From positions 8,023,544 to 8,087,543 of the forward strand of contig CAKAKS010000039.1 in the NCBI GenBank assembly GCA_916700875.1: DNA of 64,000 nucleotides. Direction: 5' to 3'. The translations under genes were made by a program, and so were the position numbers. Below the pieces are notes generated by a model, which was not told where the DNA came from, did no database searches, and was given only the letters and a program-made list of their open reading frames with translations. Origin of the DNA: Sebastes aleutianus (Eukaryota; Chordata; Actinopteri; Perciformes; Sebastidae). Below are positions 36,191 through 47,640 of the stretch, piece after piece (position 1 is the first letter of the stretch; each line of letters begins with the position of its first letter).

Positions 36191-36899
36191 TCACAATTTT
36201 GCACAATATACTCCTCCTAAGTCCCAAATACACGTGAAACAAGCAGAGTTACCAGTTGAACTGTTTCCTAAAGGTTACAAAGACTAAAATGGACAGAAAT
36301 GTCACAACCACTGCAGTTTATTCTGCCGATAGAGTTTTCACATACTGAAGCACTGCTTTTCCAGAAAACCGTCTTCCGAATCATAACTGGGCACAGGTCA
36401 AGCCAACTAAACTGTCATGAGTTCATTTATTTGGGGATCATATGTGTCGGGTTATTGTGGTGAGATTATTCTAATCTGCGCTGTAATGATCTCTCCACTT
36501 TCTGCTACCACACAGAAACATAGACAGGCTTTTGAACATTTACACACGGAGTCAATCACACTAATCAAACAAGGCACAGAACCAAGAATGGACATGGTAC
36601 AATGTAAGACCACAAACATGATAGAAATACTCAAACTAGATATAGAAACAGATGTTTGTGTCCTGCCACTTTGTCATTTGTCAGCTATTCGCAGCAGGGC
36701 GGCCTGATGGGAAAGGTCACAGCCAGCGTGCCCTGTTCACACTCCTACCTCGTTACTGATCGTCATTAATGATCTCCATAATTATAATTAATACCTAGAA
36801 TCCATTACTGACCTACTTTACTTTGAGTTGGGCACGGCTTTGTGGGAGTCAACCCGTTTGGTATGATGGCAAACCATTTTAACATTCATTAGCTAGACT

Positions 36900-37870
36900 G
36901 GATAATCATTATGGATATCCGCAACGTAATTTTGCCTAGTCAATGCTTTAATTCATGATATCTGTAATTACATTTTGACTTGTAAGGCTGTATTCACACC
37001 AGATCTGGCGGTTCTGCGAAAACGCCAGTCCTCCCATTCATGCCGCAGGAAGAGCTGAAAAAACACTCAGCGGCCTGCGGTGGAAAGTTGAAACAGAATC
37101 GACTTTTGGAGAATCGCAACCCGACGTCACACCAAGCATATAACCGGCGATCCAGAGCTGTACAACCCAGCCATGAGGGCACAAAAGATGTTTATCGTTG
37201 TGCAGTCAATGGGTCATTACCGACACTTCCACACCACCTCACATCCCTGCGGCAAATCGCTGCAACGCCTGATCTGGTGTGAATGCAGATTAAAATCCAA
37301 ACTACTTCTTCCATTCATGTGTTTCTCATTACACATATCTACAATTCAGTTGCAGATATCCGCAATGTGAATGTGGCACTGCGATCATTTGTTCGTAGGT
37401 CCTCAAGTATGTCTGGAGACAATTAATATACAACAACCCTGTAACTTTCTACCACGACTCTCTAGCGAACGAAGCTCTCCTTCCTCTTTCCGTTTCATGG
37501 TATTATCGACAACAGCAACCGCCAATGCTTCTGCCAACACTGTTCAAATGCTTTGCTGGTGCCAATATCCAATCCACTAGTCGTTTGAGATATCTGCAAC
37601 TATTATTTGGACTGAATTACGGATATCTGCAATTGTCATTTAGGATTCGTGTGACGAGTCGAGTGTCGTTTTCAGTGACAGCACTGCTGATATCTGTAAT
37701 TCAGTTCTCACTAGTCAAAACTGAATTACAGATAACTGTCCTTTGGACTGTGAGAATGATGTTATAGATGTCTTGAATAAAAATTCGGACGAGTCACAAT
37801 GTAATGACAAGTCAAAATGACGTTGTTAATATCTGTAATGTTGATTCTGGATGGTCAAACTTAGCTAATA
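36900..37870. repeat. Degenerate array of GATATCTGCAATT-type palindromic units
   Basis: Recurrent words are GGATATCCGCAACG, ATGATATCTGTAATTACA, GCAGATATCCGCAATG, GAATTACGGATATCTGCAAT, GATATCTGTAATTCAG, CAAAACTGAATTACAGATAA and AATATCTGTAATG. Several occur in both orientations around CTAGTCA, for instance near 37690-37735, forming a hairpin-like unit. The array is interrupted by the MITE at 36988-37288. Confidence 0.65.
36988..37288. mobile_element. 301-bp MITE-like element
   Basis: The left end CTGTATTCACACCAGATCTG (36988-37007) and, on the minus strand, CTGCATTCACACCAGATCAG (37288-37269) are inverted repeats with two mismatches. No ORF of note is inside. Confidence 0.8.
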
Positions 37871-38647
37871 AATGTTAAAACAGCTTGCCACAGTTGAGAT
37901 GTTTCTTTAAAACCGTTGCCTTTCTCCTCACAGCTCTGATAAGATCTTGTTATCACCGAGGCAGGGAGCACCTCCAGCTCCTAACTTATCAGATCTGAGA
38001 GTGCAAAAAGGAAAGGAGGCAGGGAGGGGCACATTAATTTAATATCATAATGAGCCTAAGGGGCTTCTGCTATTGCTATAATTACATACATGTGCATTGA
38101 ACAATCTCACGCCAACTGTTTGGATCTGACTACCAGTAAATGATTTCCTGCCCTTCACATGGATTTTTGTACACTGGAGAGAAACAACTCTAAAATATCA
38201 CCACGCTTCTTTAAACAAAAAAAAACAACTTTTGAAAGTTACACCATTGTGCGGCAGTTCAGTATGTGAAGGAGATGACAGTGCACTTCCTTTGACAGTG
38301 TATTATGGCGCAACTTTAAGGCAAAATTGATATTTAGGTCTGCATGGCATTCCCATGTGGCGAGCTTTGTGGATCGTGAAAAATAACTAAGGTGCATTTC
38401 TGCAAATTTCATAAACAGTGGTATCATCCTTCAGCATTTCATTAGCATTCCAATCTGGATAAATGCACTAACTAGCTTTGTCAGATTGTCTATAATGGGT
38501 TTTATTATACAAGCACAACACTGATACTGGACAAAGGCAAAGTTAGTAAGAACAGATTAAACCGTATGAGTGACAGGTCTAAGCTAATGGGTTTGATGTG
38601 CGAGTATATTTGGTCGTTGCGTGGACAGCCAAGAGTTGATAGCTTGA
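37871..38647. other. Intergenic or 3' flank, nothing recognised
   Basis: AT-rich sequence, single-copy in appearance, between the array and the next MITE. If the terminal exon lies at 36703 or below, this is intron 8. Confidence 0.4.
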
Positions 38648-38982
38648 TTTAAAGGTGCAGTGTGTAGGATCTGGCGGCATCTAGCGGCGAGGTTCAAGAT
38701 TGCAACCAACTGAAACTTCTCCCATGTGCCAAGCGTGTAGGAGAACGACGGTGGCTTGACGCGAAAACGTGAATGTCCTTCTCTAGAGCCAGAGTTTGGT
38801 TCTGGCGGCCAGCTCCGTGAAGAGTACCCGCTCCCTAAGTCGATATAAACAGCTCATTCTAAGGTAACAAAAACATGTTTCTTATTTCAGGTGATTATAC
38901 AATAAAGAAAACATACTTATTAATATTATATGTCAATTTCTGCCATTGGATCCCCCTAAATGCGACACACTGTTCCTTTAAA
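38648..38982 (+). mobile_element. 335-bp MITE-like element with TTTAAAGG ends
   Basis: The left end is TTTAAAGGTGCAGTGTGTAG and the right end, on the minus strand, is TTTAAAGGAACAGTGTGTCG. The body has GATCTGGCGGCATCTAGCGG and AAACAGCTCATTCTAAGGTA. It is the same family as the larger, interrupted copy at 44944-45946. Confidence 0.85.
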
Positions 38983-39257
38983 ATGTTATACTAAATAGCA
39001 TTTGTATATTCAGTCTTTTTTTATTTCGTTCTCTTTTTACACACTGTTTCTTACTTTCACAAATTTTAATGATTTAGTTTCTTTTCCTTTCATCGAGGAA
39101 TGGCCATCAAAAAATCTCCCCTGTAACAGTTTTTGCTTTGCAAGCATAAAAGGTGAGATAAGTAAAAAAAATAAAGGCATTGTTGAGCTAACATTTACTA
39201 TGGGAGGCCCATCGTTGCCTTACATGCGTCTAACACCTACGTTCTGAATTCACCTTT

Positions 39258-39283
39258 AAAAAAAAAAAAAAAAAAAAAAAAAA
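39258..39283 (+). repeat. Poly-A run of 26
   Basis: Uninterrupted homopolymer, prone to length change and to assembly error. Confidence 0.95.
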
Positions 39284-39289
39284 TCCTGG

Positions 39290-41214
39290 ATCCACAGAAG
39301 TCATCCCTGATACTCGCTAGCAGAATGTCATTGCAGATTGCAATGGTCTATATGTAAGTTAATCAAAGCAGCATATTTTGTATATATGTGTTTTGTTCTC
39401 CATGTAATCCATTCACACAACCTAAATCACCCGAGTCATATATACCGACAACAACAACATCATCATACGAGGAAATGTAACTTGTTCAGGAATGTGTTTT
39501 TTGGGTTTACGATGTGTTAGTATATAGATTGTTCTTTAAATGTGACCCATTAGTAGAGGTGCTCTTAAATGATTGCCTGAAACATTTCAGTTGTATCAAC
39601 AGCAGCAGCTCAGTGCTGTCACCAATAAATAAATACATCATACACCCCCATGGGTACATGCCTAAACCAGACAATGTGACTACAACTTGGAACTACAATG
39701 TTTAACATTATATTCTTAAGGAAACCCCGGACTAAGAGGAAACTGTAGAGCTGTTGTGGTTAACGTGAGGGTCACCGGAGGTAGTAATTCATGCCTCAGT
39801 TCATACAAGCGATAACCAGTGTCAGTCAGTCTCTGCTTTGCTATTTGAAGATGAACTGGTGGGCCCCAAAACACAGGCAGACTGTAGCAACGTGCTGAGG
39901 GGGAAGTTTTCCCCCAATGAGTTCATGATGCAGCAGGTTGTGATGGACGATTCCAGAGAGGAGCCAGAGAATCCAGTAGAGGGGGGTTGCGGTACAGGGT
40001 TTTTTCCCTCTGCTAAAATCTCAGTCTTTTTCAGAAGCATGGGGTTAATGCAGTCTTACAAGAAAGGCAAGCTTATCCATACGGCAGCAGGCGTGGTTTA
40101 TCCAGAAGAATCTTGAGCATGGCATGAATCTGCCATCGTTAATCTGGAGAGCAGTCAAAAACCAAAGGCCTTTTTACCTTTGAGATCTCGCTATGGAATA
40201 CAGCTTCATGTTTGTTTGTTTTCATCACCTTTGGACACCAACATGAGAAAAGAGTAGAGCCCTGTGAGAGATGTGGGGAGAGGTTTGAGATCTGAGTGAC
40301 ACGAAAGGATTCAAACAGCTTTATTTTCAAAACTATAAAAATTTTGTCGTCATGATAATTTTAACGTGATATGAAAAAGCTCACCAATTACGCTGAAGAA
40401 CATCGAAGGGCAGAAGCGTTACGCTATTTAAACGTTCAACATGTTTCTGTAATTAAAACAGAGAGAAAAATATTAGACAGTAAACTTCACTTCCTACATG
40501 GCTGATGAATCAGCAAAGACTGGCTGATATGTGGACGGTGTTGTTGCGGTCATGGACTAAATGAATGGAATGAAGAGTTCAGTTCTATACCAGCAGGTAT
40601 AAAAACTACAAAAACAGCTTCTATATAAACACATATTCTTATGTCCAGGGCCAGAGTAACCTGCTGGGGGGCCCCGGAGCTAACATTTGCTGTGGGCCCC
40701 TATTAAAGGGGCGAAACTGTGATTTAGTATTGTGCTTCAATGAAGTTTATCAAATTGAAGCAGCAGAGGCCGAAATATCATAATATGACTTTTGATCCCT
40801 GGTATGGCTCATGTTCCAAAGGTGCTAATTTAATATTGCAATTCCCATGCAATTCATGCAACTGGATAGCGGTTTTCATTATGCCCCCTCTGTCTACTGA
40901 GTTGCCATTTTTTTCAAACCTTTTCATTTTCTTTTGTGACACAGGCATTCTGTTAAAAAGTGGAACCAAGCTAGGATTCAATTAAGCCTCAAACCCAAAC
41001 AACCCTGATGACGTCTGACATTTGAAGAATGCAGTGTTGCTAATGGAATATACTCGACACTGCATGTCATTGATGATTCTGTTGAGTTTATTTTTCTGCT
41101 CAGGTTTAGTCAATGCTACCTAAGTGCTAGCTTTTACCTCCTTTAAATGAGTCTGAGACATCCATGTTATAAAACCACAGGGAGAAAATACTCAAATATG
41201 TGAAAATATTATAC
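39290..41214. other. Probable intron 8, mostly unassigned
   Basis: Single-copy-looking sequence. The block GGGGGGCCCCGGAGC to GTGGGCCCC at about 40660-40700 looks like a repeat fragment. The ORFs at 39838-40116 (92 codons, plus) and 39822-40040 (minus) overlap head-on and show no domain or splice pattern. Confidence 0.4.
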
Positions 41215-41222
41215 ATATTAAT

Positions 41223-41856
41223 TAGGGATGTCAATCGATTCAAATATTTAATCGCGATTAATCACACATTATTTATCTGCTCAAAATGTACCTTAAAGGG
41301 AGATTTTGTCAAGTATTTAATACTCAAATATGCTGCTTTATGGAAATGTATGTATATTTTTATTATTGGAAATCAATTAATAACACAAAACAATGACAAA
41401 TATTGTCCAGAAACCCTCACAGGTACTGCATTTAGCATTAAAAATATGCTCAAATCATAACAAACTGCAGCCCAACAGGCAACAACAGCTGTCAGTGTCA
41501 GTGTGCTGACTTGACTATGACTTGCCCAAACTGCATGTGATTATCATAAAGTGGGCATGTCTGTAAAGGGGAGACTCGTTGGTACCTATAGAACCCATTT
41601 ACATTCACATATCTTGAGGTCAGAGGTCAAGGGACCCCTTTGAAAATGGCCATGCTAGTTTTTCCTCGCCAAAAGAGCATTATTTAGCCTCCTTTGTGAC
41701 AAGCTAGTATGACATGGTATCAGTATTCTTCTAGCTTAAAAACTGAGCCTGCTACAACCTCCGAAAGATCGATTGTGGAAATGCATTATAGAAATTAGTG
41801 GCATTAAAACAAATTTGCGTTAACGCGTTATTATGGCGTTAACTTTGACAGCCCTA
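41223..41856 (+). mobile_element. 634-bp hAT-like element with exact 8-bp target duplication
   Basis: The left end is TAGGGATGTCAA and the right end, on the minus strand, is TAGGGCTGTCAA. The 8-mer ATATTAAT flanks both sides, at 41215-41222 and 41857-41864. The interior includes AAAGTGGGCATGTCTGTAAA and AAGGGACCCCTTTGAAAATG. It has no transposase ORF. A second copy lies in the opposite orientation at 43325-43980. Confidence 0.9.
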
Positions 41857-42038
41857 ATATTAATCTAAACTTTAAAGGACCACTGAATAAATGTAGAGCC
41901 TCTCCAACTTTCTGCAGCGATATGGTGCGAAGCAACTAACCAATTTGCAGTGTGAACAGGCAATGAGTCACATAAAAGGGAAACGTTTTCTATTCACATT
42001 TTGACTGTAAATGTCAAATAGAAAAAAAAACTGCTCAC

Positions 42039-42148
42039 TTTTCTGATGTTTCAGCATCTAGTGGAGTTGCGATCACTTCTGTTCCTGTGATGAGTCCACC
42101 TTCTCCAGGATTCTGTTGAAGATCCTCCTCGTTCCTCCATGATCGAAC
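42039..42148 (-). CDS. kitlga: kitlga exon 8, cytoplasmic tail
   Basis: Reading on the minus strand, the acceptor CCGAAACAG ends at 42149 and the donor GTGAGC starts at 42038. The 110-bp exon enters in phase 0 directly after the transmembrane exon's final W-K. It encodes VRSWRNEEDLQQNPGEGGLI, then a Thr/Glu-rich stretch ending D-A-E-T-S-E plus two bases of a Lys or Asn codon. In the family this is the short intracellular tail, which governs basolateral sorting and surface delivery of the membrane form. Reading straight past the donor would give K and an immediate TGA, so an intron-retaining transcript would end almost at once. The tail is one codon from a stop if the donor is not used, which makes the last exon hard to define. 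Confidence 0.85.
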
Positions 42149-42396
42149 CTGTTTCGGAAAAAATAGTTTTAATATCAAAAGTTCTCAGTTTGGAAATCAG
42201 TTCCAGCTGAAATCAACACAACTCAGATCTACGAAGTCTGCACAGCATCTGCAGAAAGTTGAAAGGCTGTCGCCGGGCTGTCATAAATTCCACGGAACAA
42301 AGCGGTATCTCCCGACAATAAAACAGTCCACTAGCAGTCCTATCTCCAGAGTGCCTCATGAAATGAAACAGCTCAGGGGGTAAAAGGTCAGCTCAC

Positions 42397-42491
42397 CTTC
42401 CACACAAGCAGGAATACGAGAGCTAGGAGTGGAATGAACAATAAGGAGAGAAGGCTTCGCTCCACCACCTCAGTCAGGGCACTCGTTTCAT
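42397..42491 (-). CDS. kitlga: kitlga exon 7, transmembrane segment
   Basis: The acceptor TTTTTTTTGTCCCAG precedes 42491 and the donor GTGAGC follows 42397. The 95-bp exon enters in phase 1 and leaves in phase 0. It encodes E-T-S-A-L-T-E-V-V-E-R-S followed by the hydrophobic run LLSLLFIPLLALVFLLVWK, a single membrane-spanning helix of about 19-20 residues. Kit ligand is a type I membrane protein, and this exon anchors it until it is shed. The split first codon reads GAT (Asp) when joined directly to exon 5 and TAT (Tyr) when joined to exon 6; both keep the frame. Position and phase match exon 7 of mammalian KITLG, whose transmembrane exon also ends in Y/W-K. Confidence 0.9.
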
Positions 42492-43324
42492 CTGGGACAA
42501 AAAAAAAGAGAAAAAACAAAACATCACTTTCTCCCCTTTGAATATTTTTTAGTAACAAATCATAATGCAAGAGACTGAAATATCTGTTATGTTTGTTACT
42601 CCCCTGCAATAATGCAAATATGTTACGTTGGTGATTTAGGGATTGTTTTATTCTTTATTCTGCATTCATTGTTCATCCAACTTTTAATGTCTACATTTCA
42701 ATATTAACTTTTTTTTCTGAGTGTGATGTGTGAAGTGTTTATCAGCTGACAGTGGACATTAAAGAACACATTAAGCACTTTTCCACACAACATTTAAATC
42801 ATCATGTTGGACCACGACTGGCTTCCAAAATAGTTGTGATGTCCCAACATCATGCTGGTATGTACACGTGTTAAACACAGCTTTAACTTGAGCACAGAAA
42901 ACCGTCAGCAGATCCATGTGGAAACCACCTTCTAGAGTTAAACTCTGCACACACAGTGTATCACACACGAGTTTCAAAGAAAAACAACAAGAACACACAG
43001 AACACTGTTTTGGGTGACGTGGGGCTTTCAAGTTTTGTCAAATGATCGTGTTCTTGTCATCCATCAATGCTGACATATACACACACATGACATAAAACAG
43101 CCACAAAATAACGACTATGAATGACATCTTTCATTGGTTATTTTCCATTTCAAGAGACAGAGTGCTCAGCTGAGCCACTGTTTGAACAAAAAGGGAAACT
43201 CACTTCAATGCTACTTCTGTGTTATTACAACATGTTTACAGTATGCTGGGATTTCATAAACATTTCATTGAGCACTTACACAGTATTATTGTGTGAGTTA
43301 GAGGAATGTCAAAGTTTCAAAATG

Positions 43325-43980
43325 TCAAAGCAAATTTGTTTTAACGCCACTAATTTCTTTAACGCATTAACACAATCGATTGAGTGAAGATACTGGTATC
43401 ATATGAAACTAAAAAACTAACGAACCCATCGGTACCAACCGTGTCATACTAGCTTGTCGGGAAGGAGGACAAATAACGCTCCAAACTTGAGCTAAATTTT
43501 GGCGAGGAAAAACTGTCATGGCCATTTTCAAAGGGGTCCCTTGACCTGAAAATGGGTTCTATGGGTACCCACGAGTCTCCCCTTTACAGACATGCCCACT
43601 TTATGATAATCATATGCAGTTTGGGGCAAGTCATAGTCAAGTCAGCACACTGACACACTGACAGCTGATGTTGCCTGTTGGACTGCAGTTTGCCATGTTA
43701 TGATTTGAACATATTTTTTATGCTAAATGCAGTACCTGTGAGGGTTTCTGGACGATATTTGTAATTGTATTGTGTTGTTAATTGATTTCCAATAATAAAT
43801 ATATACATATATTTGCATAAAGCAGCATATTTGCCTACTCCTATGTTGATAAGAGTATTAAATACTTGAAAAATCTCCCTTTAAGGTACATTTCGAACAG
43901 ATAAAAGAATTATGTGATTAATTTGCATTAATCGCGGACAATCATATGATTAAATATTTTAATCGATTGACAAAGCCCTA
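43325..43980 (-). mobile_element. Second copy of the 41223-41856 element, inverted, in intron 6
   Basis: The right end ATCGATTGACAAAGCCCTA and interior blocks TTTACAGACATGCCCACTTT and AAAGGGGTCCCTTGACCT are the reverse complement of the copy at 41223-41856. The left terminus is degenerate and no target duplication remains. It faces the intron 8 copy across exons 7 and 8. Confidence 0.85.
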
Positions 43981-44268
43981 TTCAGTTTCTATGCAAATAA
44001 TTTACATTCTTCTAAAAATGTAGCACATTGCAAGGGTCTCAACAATGTGGGTAGAGAAAAGTCAGACAAGATAAGACACGAGACATACAGTAAGACGTCA
44101 TGAGGAATTTGCCCCGCAGAGCCCCCCTCAATCAAGTGACAGCAGCTCGGGGGAAATGGGTTTACTTGTTGCAGAATGTGGCAAAAGCTGCTGCTTTGAC
44201 ACACCAGCTGGGCTGGTTTTGCAACCCGAACACAGACCTGACACTTGATTTGAGAATTGCAAACTTAC

Positions 44269-44319
44269 ATGGTGTGCAGCCCACACAGTCTGAGCCTTTA
44301 CTGCTGGATGGTGGTGATT
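44269..44319 (-). CDS. kitlga: kitlga exon 6, short juxtamembrane exon
   Basis: The acceptor is a homopolymer of 16 T followed by CCCAG, ending at 44320; the donor GTAAGT starts at 44268. The 51-bp exon starts and ends in phase 1 and encodes E-S-P-P-S-S-S-K-G-S-D-C-V-G-C-T-P. In mammalian KITLG, exon 6 carries the main protease site, and skipping it gives the membrane-retained isoform. Here the exon occupies the same place between the cytokine domain and the transmembrane helix. It is shorter than the 84-bp mammalian exon and has two cysteines four residues apart, an unusual feature for a flexible stalk. Its exon status rests on splice sites, phase and position. The sequence itself is poorly conserved in the family. 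Confidence 0.75.
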
Positions 44320-44324
44320 CTGGG

Positions 44325-44340
44325 AAAAAAAAAAAAAAAA
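44325..44340 (-). promoter_or_regulatory. Homopolymer polypyrimidine tract of the exon 6 acceptor
   Basis: Sixteen T on the minus strand sit directly before CCCAG at the exon 6 acceptor, continuing upstream as CTTCTTC. Such a run is prone to length change and may affect acceptor strength. Confidence 0.7.
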
Positions 44341-44943
44341 GAAGAAGAGATGAGTTGTTGAGTTTGGGGTTACGGGAGGAGATGAGCAAAAATGGGAAAA
44401 AGGAGTGTTAGTGCTGTATGATGAAAACATTTCATTGTCAGGTGCTAAAAAGTCAACTCAACGGCGCCTTTTTTTACCTCCCCACCGCACACACACACAA
44501 AAGATCTAATCCGACCACTCTGGCAAAGAAAAGCCAAGCGCTTGGGAAGATTGGAAGATTGCTCTGTAATCAACACGTACACAATCAGGTTTCGGCCCTT
44601 TTCTTCCCATTCACATGCGCTACCTGGGGACACCTTCCCTCAGTCCTGTGACTCAGCCGTGTCTCAATGGGCCGTCTAAGCACTGAGACCGTTTTGAGTT
44701 TTTATCTTGCAAAGTTCTTGTGAAGCAATAATGGTTCCTGGATTAAAAGCTTCTCGAAACGGCCACAAGAGATCTGTCCTAAATAGAGCCTGTTCACAAT
44801 AGTCCAAAGAGGGTGGCGGGGGTTTTACAAGCAGAAGTGAACTTGTGACTGGAATGTTGCTGGTTTGAATCTGTACACCGGCTCAGTGTGGGAAGTGTGA
44901 CCTACATCGTCAACTGTCGCTAATGTTTTCGACAACAAAACAC

Positions 44944-45946
44944 TTAAAAGGTCCAGTGTGCAGGATTTGGTGGCATCTAGCAGCGAGGTTCCAACTGAAT
45001 ACCCCTCCGCTCACCCCCTCCCTTTCCAAGTCTGCGGTAACGTGAGCTACAGAGTCCATAACCGAGGTAACGCTGTCGTAGCTTTCAGGACCTTCGCCTC
45101 GCCTACTTTAGAAGCAACAAAATTCAAACAGCAGCTGGCGGTACCAACGTTTTGCACTCTGTGCCTCACGTTACCGCAGTTTCACAAGCGTGTTGGAGAA
45201 CTACGGTGGCCTTCAGGTAAAGTCAAAATGCAAAAGGCTGTCTCTAGAGCCAGTGTTTGTGTTTATCTGCTCTGCACAACTGTAGAAACATGGCAGAGAA
45301 ACCAAGCCCCCAGGAAGAGTGCCAGGCTTTGAAGCCATTTTCCATAGTGGCCAAACCATGAAATTATAACTTCTGGGTCCGTCATGTGATGCCATTGAAC
45401 CAAAAAAGACTGTTTCCCATAGACTTACATTGGGAAAGAGACGTCTGTAACTCAATGGATATATCTTTTTTTTTTTTTAGGTAAATCAACTTTCCTGTAC
45501 GAACGCTTGAATAGTCCTTATTTAAACCATTAGGTCCTAAAAATGCACTAATAGCTGAATCCAGAGTTATTTTTCGTGCTGCCGTTTCTGTGAATGAGCC
45601 CGTGACTGAGCAGCTGGGAGGCGGGAAAAGGAAACACTAGTGCGCCTGCTATATGGGCCCATGGATGCAGAAGATTGCTGGGCGATCAGGGCAATTTTAT
45701 ACTCGGCAGTTGAGCCATTTTTGCTTCATGCGCCTCTGTATCCAGTTCTCTTTATACATCCATGGGTGCAACATGGTGAACTCCATGAAGAAGACCAGCT
45801 CCCTATGTAGGTATAAACGGCTCATTCCAAGCTAACGAAAACACAACGATGCTTAGTTTCAGGTGATTATACACTATTGAAAACCATAGTTGTGAATATT
45901 ATATTCCATTTCTGTCCTCAAAATGCTACACACTGGCCCTTTAAAA
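44944..45946 (+). mobile_element. TTTAAAGG-family MITE, interrupted, in intron 5
   Basis: The left end TTAAAAGGTCCAGTGTGCAG and, on the minus strand, right end TTTTAAAGGGCCAGTGTGTA belong to the family at 38648-38982. The left arm runs to about 45294 and the right arm resumes near 45766 (CAACATGGTGAACTCCATGA). The 124-codon ORF at 44958-45332 lies in the left arm and is not a gene. Confidence 0.8.
45300..45765. mobile_element. Sequence inserted into the 44944-45946 MITE
   Basis: This block is absent from the 38648-38982 family member. It contains CATAGTGGCCAAACCATGAA, AGACTGTTTCCCATAGACTT and a poly-T run, which look like pieces of another dispersed element. The breakpoints are approximate, and no target duplication could be fixed. 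Confidence 0.5.
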
Positions 45947-47199
45947 CGCTAAAACTTGGTTAACCCCCCAAAAACCCCAACATATTTTCTCACATATCAC
46001 TGGCGGTATGAGAGCATTTGAATTTATTTGCTGAGGTTTTGAGATATCCACATCTGTAAAGCATCTCACCAGAAACAGTGCTCTGGTTACTCACAGAGCT
46101 CGATGTAAACACATTTTATTGGTACTACTTTTATCTGATTAAAAAAAATCCCTAGATACATTACTGTCTGCATGGCTAGACACAACCAGAAGTAAGTGAC
46201 AAAATGTGTGTTTTGTTTTACTCTTTGAAAGCTTTACTCAAAGCTCTTGCAGCTCTACGGTAAATGTCGAGCTTCTGCTGGTATTAATGTGACAAAATGT
46301 TAAGCAAATGTTCTCAGGATTACATTGTTGGCAGACATTCAGGTGATCTTATCTCGCTCCTGACAGGATCATGGGCCGGCTTCATTCCAAACCCATCTGA
46401 ACTGTGAAAAAGAAACTCACTGACTCGCAGACACAGTCTGTGTGGATCGTTAATGTTCTATTTGTGTGAAAAATACAGCAGTTCTATAACAAAATGGGGC
46501 TCATCCCATTCTGCTACATGTAAGTGCACTTTGTTCGCCAAATACAATGTTGGTGTTGAGTCCCTCCCCTCTCGCGTCTCATGAGGAGATAAAACCACAC
46601 TCAAGTCTCCGCCAGAGAAAGCTGGACTGACTGTTATCTTCTGCCGGTCTTGTTATTTTATTGTAGTATCCTGTGGTTTAAAACATCTCACACCAGATGG
46701 GATGAACAGGAGTGCCCAGTGTACAGCTCATCGTTTGGAAGTTACAACTGAAGCATACCTAAATCACCGGGTTAACACCTGCGATAAGCCAGTTCAAACG
46801 GGTCATCTCTGAGCTTTTTCTCCACAAGAGGTAGAAATCACAGCTGTGTCTTATTTTTCTTTTAACAGCCCCGACCCCGCCTGCTCAAATAAAACAAACG
46901 TACGCCCAGTTTACCGCTGATTTGACGAGAATCCGAACCAATGGTGATCAAAATGTACAGAACATCTATAAATCACAACTGACGGGTTTTATATTAAAGT
47001 TGGAAAACGTTATTTTTACTGCAATACATGCAGAGCAAAGGCCTCAGTGAAAATAATATGTAGCTGGTTGTGAAAGAGGCCATGGAGTTAACAGTATAGT
47101 TAATAGTGGCGCCAGCAACAAACGTGCTCTCCCAGGCACCAAAATCCATCCACCCATAAACATAGCAGCAAGACACAAAAGAGCTGCAACTAATGGCTA
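45947..47199. other. kitlga intron 5, nothing recognised
   Basis: AT-rich intronic sequence with short ORFs only. Confidence 0.4.
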
Positions 47200-47640
47200 A
47201 TTTCATTATCTATCGTTCTCAAAGGTGGCACCTTTCTTGCTTTGTCTAACCAAGAGTCCAAAGACTGTTTAGCATTGAGCAGGAAATCCTCATATTTTGG
47301 TGCTTTTTCTTGATAAAGACTTAAAGGTCCCATGTTGTAGAAAGTGAGATTTCCATGTCTTTTCCATTATATAGCAGGTCCAGGTGCTATAGAAATACTG
47401 CGAAAGTACCAAAGCGTGTAAACATGATCTAGTAGAAAACCCAAAATACAAGAATGAACCTGAGAATGAGCATCATATGTTTCCCTTTAAACAACCAATC
47501 GACTGTCAAAACTGTTGATACATTTTCTCCTTGATCTAATCGATTGATCGTCTAAATGTTTCAGCACTATGTATTCATTAACAAAAAAATGGCTTGTTCT
47601 AGGACATCTGCGCTGACTTGATTTTTTACTATCAACAAGG
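47200..47640. repeat. Two nested short repeats in intron 5
   Basis: 47325-47490 (AAAGGTCCCATGTTGTAGAA to GAGCATCATATGTTTCCCTT) is a MITE-like element related to the fragment at 6062-6130. The flanks, 47200-47300 (AGAGTCCAAAGACTG) and 47490-47570 (CCTTGATCTAATCGATTGAT), look like two halves of an older repeat related to 63510-63665. Confidence 0.5.

Larger units (their letters stand above)
35220..36703 (-). other. kitlga: Probable kitlga terminal exon and 3' UTR (boundaries uncertain)
   Basis: Exon 8 ends in phase 2 (two bases of a codon left over), so a terminal exon with an acceptor is needed downstream. Candidate A starts at 36703 after CTTTCCCATCAG; it completes K and adds P-P-C-C-E, then stops at 36687-36685. 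Candidate B starts at 36267 after GTAACCTTTAG; it adds K-Q-F-N-W after the completed K, then stops at 36251-36249. Either would leave a 3' UTR of 1.0-1.5 kb ending near AATAAA at 35236-35231. I know of no conserved tail that decides between them, and the true exon could be elsewhere. The interval lacks transposons, which fits an exon, but contains an internal duplication. Confidence 0.35.

Noticed and set aside
44958..45332. 124-codon plus-strand ORF in intron 5
   Set aside because: It starts within the inverted end of a MITE and runs through its left arm into inserted sequence.
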